A program made the translations under genes and the position numbers. From Candidatus Omnitrophota bacterium (GTDB lineage: Bacteria > Omnitrophota > Koll11 > Gygaellales > Profunditerraquicolaceae), in contig JAQUNE010000001.1 in NCBI GenBank assembly GCA_028717765.1, forward strand, positions 7,636 through 32,101: DNA of 24,466 bases. Direction: 5' to 3'. A model generated the notes under the pieces. The model was not told the DNA's origin and ran no database searches. It saw only the letters and a program-made list of their open reading frames with translations. Numbering within the stretch: position 1 is the stretch's first letter; the number at the start of each line of letters is the position of its first letter. Shown piece by piece: positions 1 through 10,982 of this stretch.

Positions 1-129
1 GAATGCACGGTTTGCAAAAATAGAAATTATACTACCACGAAGAATAAGAAGTTGCATCAGGATAGGTTAGAGATTTCTAAATATTGCCGGTTTTGCCATA
101 AACATACGCCACATAAAGAAATTAAATAA
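1..129 (+). CDS. rpmG: Ribosomal protein L33 (C-terminal part, 5' end outside window)
   Basis: Frame 1 is open from the first base and reads 42 residues to TAA at 127-129. The fragment has two Cys pairs (fragment residues C2/C5 and C29/C32) and ends [10 protein letters not shown], which matches the zinc-binding (C+) form of large-subunit protein L33. L33 sits near the E site of the 50S subunit. The start codon lies upstream of the window, so only about the first ten residues are missing. Position just before tRNA-Trp, secE and nusG is the common rpmG-secE-nusG arrangement. The identification rests on the Cys pattern, the tail and the context together. Confidence 0.9.
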   Translation, partial: ECTVCKNRNYTTTKNKKLHQDRLEISKYCRFCHKHTPHKEIK

Positions 130-166
130 GTATTACTTTGTCATAGAGAAAGTTTAGATAGTTTCT

Positions 167-237
167 AGGAGCGTCGGTTAATGGCAAACCAACGGTCTCC
201 AAAACCGTGACTGCAGGTTCGACTCCTGCCGCTCCTG
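167..237 (+). tRNA. trnW: tRNA-Trp (anticodon CCA)
   Basis: A full cloverleaf can be drawn by hand. The acceptor is AGGAGCG (167-173) with CGCTCCT (230-236) and discriminator G237. The D stem is GGTT/AACC. The anticodon stem is ACGGT (192-196) with ACCGT (204-208), and the loop carries CCA at 199-201. A 4-nt variable loop is followed by the T stem GCAGG/CCTGC with loop TTCGACT. The 3' CCA is not encoded (CGG follows), so a CCA-adding enzyme is required. The gene lies 37 nt after rpmG and 34 nt before secE with no convincing promoter of its own, so it is probably cut out of the operon transcript. Confidence 0.96.
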
Positions 238-271
238 CGGATTAAGAGGCGAACCTGGTTTAAAAGGGACT

Positions 272-535
272 ATGAATTTTTTAGTGAGTAATTTAAAAAC
301 AATAATTTTAGCGCTAGTAATAATTGGTTTAATTATACTGATCGTCAAGAATTACAAAAAAATAAAAACATTTCTAATTGAAGTAAAACAGGAGTTAACT
401 AAGGTCTCATGGTCAACTCGGGAAGAATTAATCGGTTCAACGGTAGTAGTAATCACGATTACGGCAATCACCGCAGTATATATCGGGATAATCGATCTTT
501 TTCTCTCCAAGATATTGAGTGTAATCTTTAAATGA
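272..535 (+). CDS. secE: Preprotein translocase subunit SecE
   Basis: An 87-residue membrane protein that clamps SecY in the SecYEG translocon of the inner membrane. A first hydrophobic segment spans residues 9-26. The conserved amphipathic cytoplasmic stretch follows at 37-52 (EVKQELTKVSWSTREE), then the essential transmembrane helix at about 54-76. Many bacteria have a single-helix SecE of about 60 residues and E. coli has three helices, so this two-segment form is intermediate. AAAAGGGA just upstream of ATG 272 is a plausible ribosome binding site. The stop overlaps the nusG start as ATGA (532-535). Its partner SecY is encoded at the far end of the window. Confidence 0.95.
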   Translation: MNFLVSNLKTIILALVIIGLIILIVKNYKKIKTFLIEVKQELTKVSWSTREELIGSTVVVITITAITAVYIGIIDLFLSKILSVIFK

Positions 536-1059
536 AAAATTGGTACGTTGTACATACACAAACTGGCGCAGAGGACAAAGTTAAGACATTGTTAGAGAGC
601 AGAGTTACTTCTCAGGGGCTAAATGAAACAATCTCGCAGGTAGTTATTCCTACCGAACAGGTTTCTGAAGTCCGTTCAGGAAAAAAACGTATTTCACAGA
701 GAAAGTTTTTCCCCGGATATTTGATCGTAGAAATGGAACTTAATGAACAAACCTACCTTTTGATCAAGACCACTCCCGGAGTAACCGGATTTATCGGTTT
801 AGGGAAAAAACCCATGGCCTTGCCACAGGCAGAAGTAGATAATATTTTGAAGAGGACCGAAGATACACAAGCTAAACCTAGCCCCAAGACAATTTTTGAA
901 AAGGGCGAACAGGTTAGGGTGACTGAAGGTCCTTTTGTAAATTTTAACGGTACGATTGAAGAAATTCATCCGGAAAAGGGTAAATTAAAGGTAAGTGTTT
1001 CGATATTTGGCAGGTCTACACCTGTAGAGCTAGAATATTGGCAGGTTGAGAAGATATAA
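532..1059 (+). CDS. nusG: Transcription termination/antitermination protein NusG
   Basis: A 175-residue NusG, the elongation factor that binds RNA polymerase through its N-terminal domain and Rho or ribosomal protein S10 through its C-terminal KOW domain. The NGN domain begins [14 protein letters not shown] and includes the conserved [12 protein letters not shown] and TPGVTGFIG stretches (residues 1 to about 105). The KOW domain runs from about residue 122 to the end ([14 protein letters not shown], then [17 protein letters not shown]). Length is typical and there is no inserted domain. The start is fixed by the ATGA overlap with secE, and the stop TAA shares one base with the rplK ATG. Partners RpoB, RpoC and S10 are all encoded downstream in the same block. 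Confidence 0.98.
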   Translation: MKNWYVVHTQTGAEDKVKTLLESRVTSQGLNETISQVVIPTEQVSEVRSGKKRISQRKFFPGYLIVEMELNEQTYLLIKTTPGVTGFIGLGKKPMALPQAEVDNILKRTEDTQAKPSPKTIFEKGEQVRVTEGPFVNFNGTIEEIHPEKGKLKVSVSIFGRSTPVELEYWQVEKI

Positions 1060-1484
1060 TGGCTAAGAAGATCGTCGCACAAATTAAATTACATGTTCCC
1101 GCAGGCCAGGCAAATCCTGCTCCGCCAGTTGGGCCAGCCTTGGGCCAGCACGGCGTGAATATTATGCAGTTCTGTAAACAATTCAATGATCAGACCAAGG
1201 GCAGGGAAGGTTTAATCCTGCCGGCGGTAATCAGTGTTTATGAAGATAAATCCTTTACCTTTATTATTAAGAGCCCGCCATCTTCAATTTTATTGAAACG
1301 CGCGGCAAATTTGGCCAAGGCTTCAGGCCAGGCGGGAAAAGAAACTATCGGTACAGTAACCAAGAAGCAAGTAGAGGAGATCGCAAAGCTTAAACTAAAG
1401 GATTTAAATACTTCTAACCTTGAAGAAGCGGTAAAGGTTATCAGTGGGACAGCAAGAAGTATGGGGATTACGGTAGAAGGATAA
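1059..1484 (+). CDS. rplK: Ribosomal protein L11
   Basis: A 141-residue L11, which binds the GTPase-associated region of 23S rRNA with L10 and L7/L12 and is needed for the stringent response. The proline-rich N-terminal segment at residues 20-34 ([15 protein letters not shown]) and the [11 protein letters not shown] stretch are diagnostic, and length equals the family norm. ATG 1059 overlaps the nusG stop by one base. Because the junction is a TAATG overlap, there is no room for the L1-binding leader that precedes rplK in E. coli. Confidence 0.98.
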   Translation: MAKKIVAQIKLHVPAGQANPAPPVGPALGQHGVNIMQFCKQFNDQTKGREGLILPAVISVYEDKSFTFIIKSPPSSILLKRAANLAKASGQAGKETIGTVTKKQVEEIAKLKLKDLNTSNLEEAVKVISGTARSMGITVEG

Positions 1485-1487
1485 CCC

Positions 1488-2168
1488 ATGAAAAAGCCAA
1501 GTAAAAGATATCAGGAATCCGCAAAACAACTCGAGAAAGATAAGGTTTTTCAGTTAAAAGAAGCCATTGCCTTATTAAAAAAGATGAAGCCTACTAAATT
1601 TGACGAGTCTGTGGATTTGCATCTTAATTTAAATGTTGACCCTAAGAAGTCAGAACAGATGGTGCGCGGCACTGTTGTACTTCCCCATGGTACCGGAAAA
1701 AAAGTAAGGGTAGCGGTTTTTTGTAAAGGCGAACACGAAAAACTCGCCAGAGACGCTCAAGCAGATTACGTCGGCGGTATGGAATTAATTGAAAAGGTGG
1801 GTGGAGGTTTCTTGGATTTTGACTGTGCGATTGCTACTCCTGAGATGATGAAAGATCTAAGTAAGCTGGGTAAGGTTCTAGGGCCACGCGGCCTCATGCC
1901 TAGCCCGAAAACAGGCACAGTTACCAATGACATTGTTAAAGCCATCGAAGATGTACGTAAAGGAAAAGTCGAATTTCGCGTGGATAAACAGGGTGGAATG
2001 CATTTAAGCGTAGGAAAGATCTCTTTTTCCGAAGAGAAATTATTGGAAAATGCCTCACGGGTGATTGACGCGATTACTGAAGCCAAGCCGGCAACAGTAA
2101 AGGGGAAATTTGTCAAGGGCCTCTTTATTGCCTCGACAATGAATCCTGGATTAAGGATCGCAATATGA
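1488..2168 (+). CDS. rplA: Ribosomal protein L1
   Basis: A 226-residue L1, the mobile L1-stalk protein that helps release E-site tRNA and in many bacteria represses its own operon. Diagnostic stretches are [36 protein letters not shown] and [16 protein letters not shown]. Both halves of the two-domain fold are present and the length is normal. It starts 3 nt after rplK and ends in an ATGA overlap with rplJ. I see no separate L1 target hairpin upstream, so any L1 feedback would need a site inside a coding sequence or outside the window. Confidence 0.98.
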   Translation: MKKPSKRYQESAKQLEKDKVFQLKEAIALLKKMKPTKFDESVDLHLNLNVDPKKSEQMVRGTVVLPHGTGKKVRVAVFCKGEHEKLARDAQADYVGGMELIEKVGGGFLDFDCAIATPEMMKDLSKLGKVLGPRGLMPSPKTGTVTNDIVKAIEDVRKGKVEFRVDKQGGMHLSVGKISFSEEKLLENASRVIDAITEAKPATVKGKFVKGLFIASTMNPGLRIAI

Positions 2169-2719
2169 AAAAAATCGGACTTATAGTTAAAGAAGCTTCG
2201 GAAAGCCGCCTAAAGAGCCACTTTAAAGAGGCAAGCAGCTTTTTTGTGGTTAGATATTCCGGATTATCCAGCCCGGAGATTACTGCGTTACGCCTTTCTT
2301 TAAAGAGTTCCCAGGCTGATTTCTTTGTGGTAAAAAATTCCGTGGCCAGGCGGGCTTTAAAAAATGCCGGGTTGGAGAGTGCAGTAAAATATATTGACGG
2401 CTCCTGCGGGATAATTTTTGCCAAAGATGAGCCGGTAGATGTTTCCAAGGTTTTATATACTTTCCTTAAAGAGCATGAAAAATTTCAGTTAGGTGGCGGA
2501 TTTTTCAAGGATCAGCTTCTAGAGAAAAAGGATATTGAAGTCATTGCCAAGCTTCCTTCCAAGGAAGTTTTACGCGCGCAATTGGTAATGGCATTAAATT
2601 CGCCGATCTCTAAGTTAGTCCGCGTATTGAATGGTACCTTAAGCAAATTCGTAATTTGCTTAGATCAAATAAAAGAGAAAAAATCAAAAGAAAAAGAACA
2701 GGGAGGAAAAAATGGCTAA
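2165..2719 (+). CDS. rplJ: Ribosomal protein L10
   Basis: A 184-residue L10, the base of the L7/L12 stalk. The N-terminal RNA-binding domain contains [18 protein letters not shown] and [13 protein letters not shown]. The C-terminal helix that carries L7/L12 dimers is followed by a lysine-rich tail ([15 protein letters not shown]). ATG 2165 overlaps the rplA stop as ATGA, so the structured L10 leader found before rplJ in many bacteria has no place here. The stop overlaps the rplL start by 8 nt, and GGGAGG near 2701-2706, inside rplJ, is the ribosome binding site for rplL. Confidence 0.97.
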   Translation: MKKIGLIVKEASESRLKSHFKEASSFFVVRYSGLSSPEITALRLSLKSSQADFFVVKNSVARRALKNAGLESAVKYIDGSCGIIFAKDEPVDVSKVLYTFLKEHEKFQLGGGFFKDQLLEKKDIEVIAKLPSKEVLRAQLVMALNSPISKLVRVLNGTLSKFVICLDQIKEKKSKEKEQGGKNG

Positions 2720-3104
2720 CGCAAAATTAGACGAATTAATCAAATCTATCGAAACTATGACTGTGTTAGAGCTTTCGGATTTGGTTAAAGCATTGGAAGA
2801 AAAATTTGATGTAAAGGCGAATATGCCGATGATGGCAATGCCTGCTGGTGGAGCTGCTGCTGGTGGAGCTGGTGGAGCTGCTGTTGAGGAAAAAACCGCT
2901 TTTACCGTGGTCCTCACTAGTGCTGGGGCGAATAAAATTGCCGTAATCAAAGAAGTCAGGACAATGACTAGCCTGGGTTTAAAAGAAGCCAAGGATTTAG
3001 TTGATGCCGCACCTAAGCCGGTTAAAGAAGGTGCAACTAAAGAAGAAGCTGCAGAGATGAAAAAGAAGTTAGAAGCGGCTGGAGCAACAGTAGAGTTAAA
3101 GTAG
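2712..3104 (+). CDS. rplL: Ribosomal protein L7/L12
   Basis: A 130-residue stalk protein, present in several copies per ribosome, that recruits and activates EF-Tu, EF-G, IF2 and RF3. The N-terminal dimerisation domain covers residues 1 to about 34 and a flexible Ala/Gly-rich hinge about 36-59. The C-terminal factor-binding domain covers 61-130, with the conserved [20 protein letters not shown] helix pair. A good SD (GGGAGG) lies inside rplJ. The hinge is encoded by a short tandem repeat (2844-2882). A 43-nt gap separates it from rpoB. Confidence 0.98.
   Translation: MANAKLDELIKSIETMTVLELSDLVKALEEKFDVKANMPMMAMPAGGAAAGGAGGAAVEEKTAFTVVLTSAGANKIAVIKEVRTMTSLGLKEAKDLVDAAPKPVKEGATKEEAAEMKKKLEAAGATVELK
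2844..2882 (+). repeat. Tandem repeat encoding the L7/L12 hinge
   Basis: The 12-nt unit GCTGGTGGAGCT occurs perfectly at 2844-2855 and 2859-2870, separated by GCT. A shortened copy GGTGGAGCT follows at 2871-2879, then another GCT. It encodes the Ala/Gly hinge of L7/L12. All copies use the same codons (GCT, GGT, GGA), which makes recent slippage or duplication plausible. Confidence 0.85.
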
Positions 3105-3147
3105 TTTTTTAAAAAAGCATTACCTTAATAAATAGAGGGATAGCATA

Positions 3148-6100
3148 ATGATTAAGCGTAAGACTTTTGCGAAACTAAAAGAGGTTTACGAGCTGCCCAA
3201 TTTTCTCGATATTCAGCTGGAGTCCTATGAGGATTTTCTGCAGATTGATGTGCCTAACCAGCAAAGAGAAAATATTGGGTTACAGGAAGTTTTCACGGAG
3301 ATCTTTCCTTTAGAAAACGCTGAGCGCTCGGTAAAGTTAGAATTTATTAGCTATACTCTTGGTAAACCAAAGTATAATCTTGCAGAATCCAAAAAACGCT
3401 CATTAAGTTTTTCTGCGCCCTTAAAAGTAAAATTTAGATTAACTACACCCAGAGAAACCAAAGAACAGGATGCCTATTTCGGCGATATTCCTCTGATGAC
3501 CGAAACCGGCACTTTCATTATCAATGGTGACGAACGCGTGGTAGTTAGCCAATTGCAGCGGTCTCCAGGAGTTTCTTTTGAAGAAGAAGAGCATCCTACC
3601 GGAAAAAAGATCTTCCACGGCAGGATCATTCCTTATCGTGGAGCTTGGTTAGAATTTAAATACGACCTCTCAGAAACAATTCTTGCCTATGTTGACCGCC
3701 GCCGTACCTTCCCCGCAACACAGCTTTTAAGGATCCTTGGGTTTTCCACAGACAGCGAAATCATCGCAGCTTTTAGCAAAGAATACCCGGAAATTTCCAA
3801 TACCTTAAAGAAAGATACCACTAAGAATAAAGAAGAAGCCTATATGGATTTTTACCGTAAGATGCGTCCCACAGAACCGGTAACCAAAGATGCGGCAGAG
3901 ATGTTATTCTATAGATTATTCTTTGATCCGGCCAGATATGACTTAGAACGCGTCGGAAGGTTTATCTTAAACCGTAAATTAGGTATGGAAGTTTCTTTGG
4001 ATAAACGCATCCTTGATTCATCCACTGTGATTAAAGTCATGGAGTACCTGATCAAATTAAAAGCAGGCGAAGGAAAAATTGATGATATTGACCATCTCGG
4101 TAACCGCCGGATTAAAACTGTCGGCGAATTGGTGCAGAACCAAGTGAGGATCGGCTTAAGCAGGGTCGAGCGTTCGATCCGCGAAAGATTAAGTATCTTG
4201 GGTGATTTTGAATCTTTAAACGTACATTACCTGATCAATTCAAAACTTTTATCGAATCAGATCCGCGATTTCTTCGGCCGCAGCCAGTTGTCCCAGTTTA
4301 TGGACCAGGTAAATCCTTTGGCTGAGATGACACATAAGCGCAGGTTAAGTGCGCTTGGCCCAGGAGGTTTATCGCGCGAAAGAGCCGGGTTTGAAGTAAG
4401 GGATATTCATCCTTCGCATTACGGCCGCGTTTGTCCGATTGAAACTCCAGAAGGACCGAACATTGGTTTAATTGCTTCTTTAAGTACTTACGCCCGGATC
4501 AATCCTTTAGGGCTGATTGAAACCCCATACAGAAAAGTTGAAGACGGCAAGGTTACCCGTAAAATTGAATATCTCACCGCTGATTTAGAAGAAGATAAAA
4601 TGATCGCCCAGGCAAATATGCCTACAGATAGCGAAGGGTATTTCTTAGAAAAGGAAGTTTACTGTCGTTTCAAAGGCGATTTTCCGAAAGTTCCCCCGAA
4701 ACAAGTTCAATATATGGATGTTTCTCCCAAGCAGCTAGTTTCCGTAGCTGCTTCTTTAATCCCTTTCTTAGAGCATGATGATGCTAACCGCGCTTTAATG
4801 GGTTCAAATATGCAGCGTCAGGCAGTACCTTTAATGATTACCGAAGCACCTTTAGTGGGAACTGCCATGGAAGCAAAGGTAGCGCAGGATTCCGGGACAG
4901 TGGTCTTAGCTGAGGAAGCAGGAAAAGTAAATAGTGTGGATGTTTCCTCGATCACTATCGGAAAAAAGATTTATCACCTGAAGAAATTTCAACGTACTAA
5001 CGCAGATACTTGCTTAAATCAAAGGCCAGTAGTGAAATTAGGTGAGCATATCGAGAAGGGCCAAGTAATTGCTGATGGTATTGGTACCAAGAATGGCGAG
5101 TTGGCATTAGGCAAGAATTTATTATGCGCCTTTATGCCATGGAGAGGATATAATTTTGAAGACGCTATTGTACTTAGTGATAGATTAGTTAAAGAAGATA
5201 AGCTTACCTCTATACATGTAGAAGAGTTTGAAATTGAAGCCACAGAAACTCGCCTGGGTAATGAAGATATTACCCGCGATATTCCTAATGTTAGCGAAGA
5301 AGCCTTAGGTAATTTAGATGAGACCGGAGTAATCCGTATTGGAGCTGAGGTTACTCCAGGCGATATTCTGGTCGGCAAAGTTACTCCGAAAACCGAATCT
5401 GAGCTTTCGCCTGAGGAGCGTTTATTACGCGCTATCTTCGGTGAGAAAGCCGGTGATGTGCGTGATACTTCATTAACGGTTCCTCCGGGTGTTGAAGGTG
5501 TAGTAGTAGATGTGCATGTATTTGCGCGTAAAGACCGTGGCAGAAAAACCAAAGAAGAGAAAAGCAAAGAACTGGCCAAAGTAAGGGAGATCCGCGCTTA
5601 TTACAAGCAGGAGATCGAGTTTGTAATGACGGAAAGAACTAACCGCTTAGCTTCGCTTTTGGGAGTAGATAAGAAAAAAATCGAAAAGATGGATTTTAAC
5701 GATAATGAAGAGGCGAAGATTTTAGCTGCTTCTTTTGACGAGCAGGTACAGGAATTATTGGCTGAAGAGCAACAGGAAATTGAGAAAATCAGGCGCGGCG
5801 ATGAACTTCCTCCGGGAGTTTTAAAGAGAGTGGTAGTTTACATTGCCACTAAGCGTAAGGTTTCCGAAGGCGATAAATTAGCCGGAAGGCACGGTAACAA
5901 GGGTGTGGTCGCACGGATCATTCCCGAAGAAGATATGCCTTTTATGCCTGATGGCACTCCGGTAGAAGTAATTTTAAATCCCCTGGGTGTTCCTTCCCGT
6001 ATGAATGTCGGACAGATCCTGGAAACACATCTTGGTTGGGCGGCAAAAGTATTAGGTTTACATTTTGATAGCCCGGTTTTTGACGGTGCTAGCGAAGAAG

Positions 6101-6552
6101 AAATCAAGGAGCAGCTCGTTAAGGCGGAATTGCCTACACACGGAAAAATTAAACTTTATGACGGCCATACTGGGGAGCCTTTTGACCAGGAAGTGACTGT
6201 CGGCTATATCTATGTAATGAAGCTTATCCATTTGGTTGATGAAAAAATTCACGCGCGTTCTATCGGCCCCTATTCATTAGTTACGCAACAGCCATTAGGT
6301 GGTAAGGCGCAATTTGGTGGACAGAGATTAGGGGAAATGGAAGTTTGGGCGTTGGAAGCTTACGGAGCAGCATTCACCTTACAGGAAATGCTTACCGTGA
6401 AAAGTGACGATGTTGCCGGAAGAACACGCATTTACGAAGCAATTGTTAAGGGTGAACAAAAATTAACCCACGGTACTCCTGAATCCTTTAATGTTTTGAT
6501 CAAAGAATTACAAGGATTAGGATTGGATATCAGAACGGAGAAATTAAAATAA
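3148..6552 (+). CDS. rpoB: DNA-directed RNA polymerase subunit beta
   Basis: An 1134-residue beta subunit, compact compared with about 1340 in E. coli, so large lineage insertions are absent. The N-terminal lobe/protrusion reads through [11 protein letters not shown]. The rifampicin-pocket region is at about 380-403, with D386, H396 and S401 matching E. coli D516, H526 and S531; the E. coli N518 position is V388. The NFED catalytic-centre motif is at 669-672. The two conserved lysines in [10 protein letters not shown] are K910 and K918. The C terminus pairs with beta-prime ([20 protein letters not shown], then [12 protein letters not shown]). GAGGGA at 3135-3140 precedes ATG 3148 by 7 nt, and the stop overlaps rpoC by one base. 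Confidence 0.99.
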   Translation: MIKRKTFAKLKEVYELPNFLDIQLESYEDFLQIDVPNQQRENIGLQEVFTEIFPLENAERSVKLEFISYTLGKPKYNLAESKKRSLSFSAPLKVKFRLTTPRETKEQDAYFGDIPLMTETGTFIINGDERVVVSQLQRSPGVSFEEEEHPTGKKIFHGRIIPYRGAWLEFKYDLSETILAYVDRRRTFPATQLLRILGFSTDSEIIAAFSKEYPEISNTLKKDTTKNKEEAYMDFYRKMRPTEPVTKDAAEMLFYRLFFDPARYDLERVGRFILNRKLGMEVSLDKRILDSSTVIKVMEYLIKLKAGEGKIDDIDHLGNRRIKTVGELVQNQVRIGLSRVERSIRERLSILGDFESLNVHYLINSKLLSNQIRDFFGRSQLSQFMDQVNPLAEMTHKRRLSALGPGGLSRERAGFEVRDIHPSHYGRVCPIETPEGPNIGLIASLSTYARINPLGLIETPYRKVEDGKVTRKIEYLTADLEEDKMIAQANMPTDSEGYFLEKEVYCRFKGDFPKVPPKQVQYMDVSPKQLVSVAASLIPFLEHDDANRALMGSNMQRQAVPLMITEAPLVGTAMEAKVAQDSGTVVLAEEAGKVNSVDVSSITIGKKIYHLKKFQRTNADTCLNQRPVVKLGEHIEKGQVIADGIGTKNGELALGKNLLCAFMPWRGYNFEDAIVLSDRLVKEDKLTSIHVEEFEIEATETRLGNEDITRDIPNVSEEALGNLDETGVIRIGAEVTPGDILVGKVTPKTESELSPEERLLRAIFGEKAGDVRDTSLTVPPGVEGVVVDVHVFARKDRGRKTKEEKSKELAKVREIRAYYKQEIEFVMTERTNRLASLLGVDKKKIEKMDFNDNEEAKILAASFDEQVQELLAEEQQEIEKIRRGDELPPGVLKRVVVYIATKRKVSEGDKLAGRHGNKGVVARIIPEEDMPFMPDGTPVEVILNPLGVPSRMNVGQILETHLGWAAKVLGLHFDSPVFDGASEEEIKEQLVKAELPTHGKIKLYDGHTGEPFDQEVTVGYIYVMKLIHLVDEKIHARSIGPYSLVTQQPLGGKAQFGGQRLGEMEVWALEAYGAAFTLQEMLTVKSDDVAGRTRIYEAIVKGEQKLTHGTPESFNVLIKELQGLGLDIRTEKLK

Positions 6553-9500
6553 TGGACGAAGTTATTTCTTTTGACTGTATTTCCATAAAGATCGCCTCTC
6601 CCCAGATTATTAAATCCTGGTCAAAGGGTGAAGTAAAGAAAGCCGAGACCATTAATTACCGCACGCTTAAACCGGAAAAAGACGGCCTTTTCTGCGAAAA
6701 GATTTTTGGGCCGGTGCGCGACTGGGAATGTAACTGCGGTAAATATAAAGGGATTAAATTTAAAGGAGTAACCTGCGACCGTTGCGGCGTAACTGTGGAC
6801 CGTTCTTCGGTACGGCGTGAACGCATGGGGCATATCGAATTAGCCACACCAGTGACGCATATCTGGTTCTTTAAGGCTGTGCCTTCGCGTTTGGCAGCTT
6901 TGCTGGATATCGGCCTAAGAGATTTAGAGAAGATTATTTATTATGAGGAATATGTAGTAATTGACCCAGGCACTTCGCCTCTAAAGAAAAATGAACTCTT
7001 AAGCGAAGAAAAATATCAGGAAGCACTGGATAAATACGGAGCTAATTTTAAAGCAAAGATCGGTGCTGAGGCGATCCGGGACTTATTAAAAGATATGGAC
7101 CTGGATAATTTCTGCCGGAAATTACGCAGGGATTTAGAGAAGAATAAAGAATCATTGAATAGCCGTAAGATTTTGAAATCCCTGAAATTAATCGATGATT
7201 TCAAGAAATCCGGAAATAAACCGGAATGGATGATTTTAGAAATTTTGCCGGTGATCCCTCCGGATTTAAGGCCGTTAGTTCCATTAGATGGCGGCAGGTT
7301 TGCAACTAGCGACCTTAATGATTTATATCGCCGTGTAATCAACCGGAACAACCGCTTAAAGAAATTAATGGAATTAAATGCTCCGGAAATCATTATCCGT
7401 AATGAAAAGCGCATGCTTCAGGAAGCAGTGGACGCGTTACTTGATAATGGCAGGCATGGCCGCGCAGTAATGGGTGCAAATAATCGGCCATTAAAATCGC
7501 TTTCAGATATGTTAAAAGGAAAGCAAGGCCGTTTCCGTCAGAATCTTTTAGGTAAACGTGTGGATTATTCCGGCCGTTCTGTAATCGTGGTTGGGCCTGA
7601 GTTAAAACTTCATGAATGTGGTTTACCTAAACAAATGGCATTGGAGTTATTTGAGCCGTTCATTATTAAGAAATTAAGAGAAAAAGGTTTTGTGCATACA
7701 ATTAAAGGTGCGCGTAGAATGGTGGAACGCGGCAAGATCGAAGTTTGGGATATTCTAGACGAAGTGATCCAGGACCATCCGGTATTACTTAACCGAGCGC
7801 CCACTTTGCACCGTTTAGGGATCCAGGCATTTCAGCCGGTATTAATTGAAGGTAAGTCGATTAAAATCCATCCTTTGGTTTGTACAGCCTTTAACGCCGA
7901 CTTTGACGGGGACCAGATGGCAGTGCATGTGCCACTCTCCTTGGAGTCGCAGATCGAAGCCAAGATTTTAATGCTCGCGATTAATAATGTTTTTTCTCCC
8001 GCTGACGGAAGGCCAATCATTACTCCTACCCAGGACATTATCCTCGGAGTTTCCTACTTATCCAAAGAAAAACCAAATGCTAAAGGTACAGGAAAAATAT
8101 TTTGCCATGCCGATGAGGCGTTAATTGCCCAGGCAGACGGTGAAGTTGACCTGCATGCTGCGGTTAAATTACGCGTTGAAGATACATTTGACCTTGAAGA
8201 TAAAAAGACCGTTACAGAAAAGAAAATTATTTCTACTACTGTGGGAAGAATAATTTTTAATCAGGTCCTGCCACAGGGTTTTGGATTTGTTAACCGTGAA
8301 TTAAATAAGTCCAGGGTCGGCGAGATTGTCGCGGAATGTTACAAACGTTTTGGCCACAGCCGTACGATCCAATTGTTGGATGATATTAAGAGGATGGGAT
8401 TTAGTTATGCCACCTTAGGCGGGATTTCTATCGGTATAGATGACCTGAAGATCCCTAAAGAAAAACCGGAAGTTTTAAAAGAAGCCAGGGAAGAAGTCGC
8501 TAAAGTGGAAGAGCAGTACCGTAGAGGTATCATTACCGACAGCGAGCGGTCAAATAAAGTTATAGCTATCTGGACACATACTACTGATAAAGTTTCAGAC
8601 TTACTCTTTAAAGAAATGGAAGCCTTTAATCCGATTTTTATGATGGCGGATTCCGGAGCAAGAGGTTCCCGCCTTCAGGTAAGGCAGTTAGCCGGGATGC
8701 GTGGTTTAATGGCCAAACCTTCCGGTGAAATTATTGAGAGCCCGATCACTGCTAATTTTAGAGAGGGTTTAACAGTATTGGAATATTTTATTTCCACACA
8801 CGGTGCGCGTAAAGGGCTTGCTGATACCGCTTTAAAGACGGCAGACGCAGGATATTTAACCCGGCGTTTGGTGGATGTCGCTCAGGAAATGATCGTCAGC
8901 GAAGCAGATTGCGGCACGCTTAACGGAATTACAGTTTCTGCAATTATTGAAGGTGATGAAGTGGTGGTCAGCCTTAAGGACCGGATTATCGGAAGAACTG
9001 CTTTGGATAATGTGGTTGATATTATTACTGATAAAGTAATTGTTGAGCAAGGCGCTGAAATTACCGAAGAGAAATCAGAATTGATTGAAAAGCTGGGGAT
9101 CGAAAAAATCCGAATTCGTAGTGTACTTACCTGTGAATCGGAAAGAGGAGTATGTACAAAATGCTATGGCAGAAACCTAGCTACCGGCCGGCCAGTCGAA
9201 ACCGGCGAATCAGTAGGGGTAATTGCCGCGCAGAGTATTGGTGAGCCGGGGACACAGCTAACCATGAGAACCTTCCATATCGGTGGTACCGCTTCCCGGA
9301 CCGTCGAACAATCATTTATCAAATCTAAAAATAAAGGTATTGTAAAGTACCATAATATGAGGACTACGGCGAAGAATAAAGAGTTTATTGTCCTTAACCG
9401 TAACTGTTCGATCAGTATTAATGATAAACAGGGTAGGGAACTTGAGCGTTATACTGTGCCGCAGGGCGCTTTTATTAATATTGCGCAAGATGAAGAAATC

Positions 9501-10601
9501 AATAAAGGGATTGCTTTTGTGCGTTGGGATCCGTATACGATCCCTGTTCTGACAGAAGTAGGCGGCCGGGTAAAGTTTGAGGACCTTAAAGAAAACATCT
9601 CTGTGCGTGAGGAATTAAACCCTGTTACCAAATTAACTGAACGTGTTGTAGTTGAACATAAGGCAGATTATCATCCGCAGATCCTTATTCAAGATGATAA
9701 GGGAGAAGTTTTAGGGATTTATCCGATTCCTATCGGCGCGCATATCTTGGTAAGAGACAGTGAAAAAACCGAAGCTGGAGATTTACTCGCAAAGATTCCG
9801 CGTTTGGTTGCTAAGACCAGAGATATTACCGGAGGCCTTCCGCGCGTTGCAGAGTTATTTGAAGTCAGGCGTCCGAAAGATCCAGCTCTGATCAGCGAAA
9901 TCGATGGTTTCATCGAGTTTGGCGAAACTAAGAAGGGCCAGCGCGTGATCATCGTCAAGAGCCCTACAGGTATGGAGCGAGAATATACTATCCCGCACGG
10001 TAAGCACCCTAACGTCTATAAGGGTGATAAAGTAGTTGCTGGCCAGCAGTTAACTGACGGACCAGTAGTTTTACAGGATATTTTACGCGTCTGCGGCGAT
10101 AAAGTGCTTCAGGAATATCTGGTAAATGAAGTCCAAGAAGTTTACCGCCTGCAGGGTGTACGTATTAACGATAAACATATCGAATTGATTATTAGGCAGA
10201 TGCTGAAAAAAGTAAGAATTGAGGATCCGGGCGACACGGAATTTTTAGCCACTCAACAGGTGGATAAATGGAAATTCCAAAAAGAAAATACCCGAGTGAT
10301 TAAAAAAGGCCAAAAGCCGGCACTTGCCACACCGCTTTTATTAGGGATCACCAAAGCATCTTTGACCACAGAAAGTTTTATCTCCGCGGCAAGTTTCCAG
10401 GAGACTACTCGCGTACTTACTGATGCCGCCGCTTCTGGCAAGCGCGATGAACTATTCGGGTTAAAAGAAAATGTTATCGTTGGGCATCTTATTCCCGCCG
10501 GAACCGGTTTTCGCACCCACCGGGAAATTGATGTCGTGAAGCTTTCTCAGGCACTTAAGGAAGATGCAGTTGAGAAGGAAAAAGAAGGAGTAGAAATTTA
10601 G
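6552..10601 (+). CDS. rpoC: DNA-directed RNA polymerase subunit beta-prime
   Basis: A 1349-residue beta-prime subunit. The N-terminal zinc site is C60, C62, C75 and C78. The active-site motif [12 protein letters not shown] places the three Mg-binding aspartates at D450, D452 and D454. A second zinc site is formed by C787, C861, C868 and C871. The trigger loop reads [13 protein letters not shown] from residue 904, with H909 as the catalytic histidine. An insertion of about 170 residues then runs to about 1085, before [20 protein letters not shown]. Its sequence and position match the SI3 insertion of E. coli, which Firmicutes and Actinobacteria lack. The C terminus is intact. The stop at 10599-10601 directly abuts rpsL. 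Confidence 0.99.
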   Translation: MDEVISFDCISIKIASPQIIKSWSKGEVKKAETINYRTLKPEKDGLFCEKIFGPVRDWECNCGKYKGIKFKGVTCDRCGVTVDRSSVRRERMGHIELATPVTHIWFFKAVPSRLAALLDIGLRDLEKIIYYEEYVVIDPGTSPLKKNELLSEEKYQEALDKYGANFKAKIGAEAIRDLLKDMDLDNFCRKLRRDLEKNKESLNSRKILKSLKLIDDFKKSGNKPEWMILEILPVIPPDLRPLVPLDGGRFATSDLNDLYRRVINRNNRLKKLMELNAPEIIIRNEKRMLQEAVDALLDNGRHGRAVMGANNRPLKSLSDMLKGKQGRFRQNLLGKRVDYSGRSVIVVGPELKLHECGLPKQMALELFEPFIIKKLREKGFVHTIKGARRMVERGKIEVWDILDEVIQDHPVLLNRAPTLHRLGIQAFQPVLIEGKSIKIHPLVCTAFNADFDGDQMAVHVPLSLESQIEAKILMLAINNVFSPADGRPIITPTQDIILGVSYLSKEKPNAKGTGKIFCHADEALIAQADGEVDLHAAVKLRVEDTFDLEDKKTVTEKKIISTTVGRIIFNQVLPQGFGFVNRELNKSRVGEIVAECYKRFGHSRTIQLLDDIKRMGFSYATLGGISIGIDDLKIPKEKPEVLKEAREEVAKVEEQYRRGIITDSERSNKVIAIWTHTTDKVSDLLFKEMEAFNPIFMMADSGARGSRLQVRQLAGMRGLMAKPSGEIIESPITANFREGLTVLEYFISTHGARKGLADTALKTADAGYLTRRLVDVAQEMIVSEADCGTLNGITVSAIIEGDEVVVSLKDRIIGRTALDNVVDIITDKVIVEQGAEITEEKSELIEKLGIEKIRIRSVLTCESERGVCTKCYGRNLATGRPVETGESVGVIAAQSIGEPGTQLTMRTFHIGGTASRTVEQSFIKSKNKGIVKYHNMRTTAKNKEFIVLNRNCSISINDKQGRELERYTVPQGAFINIAQDEEINKGIAFVRWDPYTIPVLTEVGGRVKFEDLKENISVREELNPVTKLTERVVVEHKADYHPQILIQDDKGEVLGIYPIPIGAHILVRDSEKTEAGDLLAKIPRLVAKTRDITGGLPRVAELFEVRRPKDPALISEIDGFIEFGETKKGQRVIIVKSPTGMEREYTIPHGKHPNVYKGDKVVAGQQLTDGPVVLQDILRVCGDKVLQEYLVNEVQEVYRLQGVRINDKHIELIIRQMLKKVRIEDPGDTEFLATQQVDKWKFQKENTRVIKKGQKPALATPLLLGITKASLTTESFISAASFQETTRVLTDAAASGKRDELFGLKENVIVGHLIPAGTGFRTHREIDVVKLSQALKEDAVEKEKEGVEI

Positions 10602-10982
10602 ATGCCAACTATTTCGCAATTAATTAGGCACGGCAGAATTTCCAAAAAGAAGAAAACCAAAAGTCCGGCATTAAAGGGCTGTCCGCAAAGACGTGGGGTG
10701 TGTTTACAGGTACGTACAATGACGCCTAAAAAGCCTAACTCAGCATTGCGTAAAATTGCCAGAGTGAGGTTAACTACCGGCATTGAAGTGACTTCTTATA
10801 TTCCGGGAGAAGGCCATAATTTGCAGGAGCATTCCATAGTTTTAGTCAGGGGTGGCCGTGTTAAGGATCTGCCGGGTGTTAGGTATCATATCGTAAGAGG
10901 AACCTTGGACGCAGCTGGTGTTAACGCGAGAAAGAAATCCCGTTCCAAATACGGAGCTAAAAGACCGAAAGAGGGCAAGTAA
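10602..10982 (+). CDS. rpsL: Ribosomal protein S12
   Basis: A 126-residue S12, the decoding-centre protein of the 30S subunit. The conserved [11 protein letters not shown] loop (residues 41-51) and [13 protein letters not shown] (84-96) are present. K43, K88 and P91 are the wild-type residues at classical streptomycin-resistance positions, so the sequence predicts a sensitive form. D89 is the usual target of methylthiolation. ATG follows the rpoC stop with no gap and the stop overlaps rpsG by one base. Running straight on from rpoC fuses the beta and str operons, an arrangement seen in many bacteria but not E. coli. Confidence 0.98.
   Translation: MPTISQLIRHGRISKKKKTKSPALKGCPQRRGVCLQVRTMTPKKPNSALRKIARVRLTTGIEVTSYIPGEGHNLQEHSIVLVRGGRVKDLPGVRYHIVRGTLDAAGVNARKKSRSKYGAKRPKEGK

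Noticed and set aside
138..160. TTGTCA and TAGATA as a promoter for tRNA-Trp
   Set aside because: The spacing is 11 nt rather than about 17, and the -10-like box sits almost on the mature tRNA 5' end.
3105..3116. T6-A6 run after rplL as a terminator
   Set aside because: It has no GC stem before the T-run, and rpoB follows 32 nt later with a good SD; it is only an AT-rich spacer.
5019..5579. Long minus-strand open frame inside rpoB (and others such as 14106-14522 inside tuf and 1766-2116 inside rplA)
   Set aside because: They lie antisense to well-conserved genes, have Ser/Pro-rich composition typical of shadow frames, no SD, and no recognisable domain.
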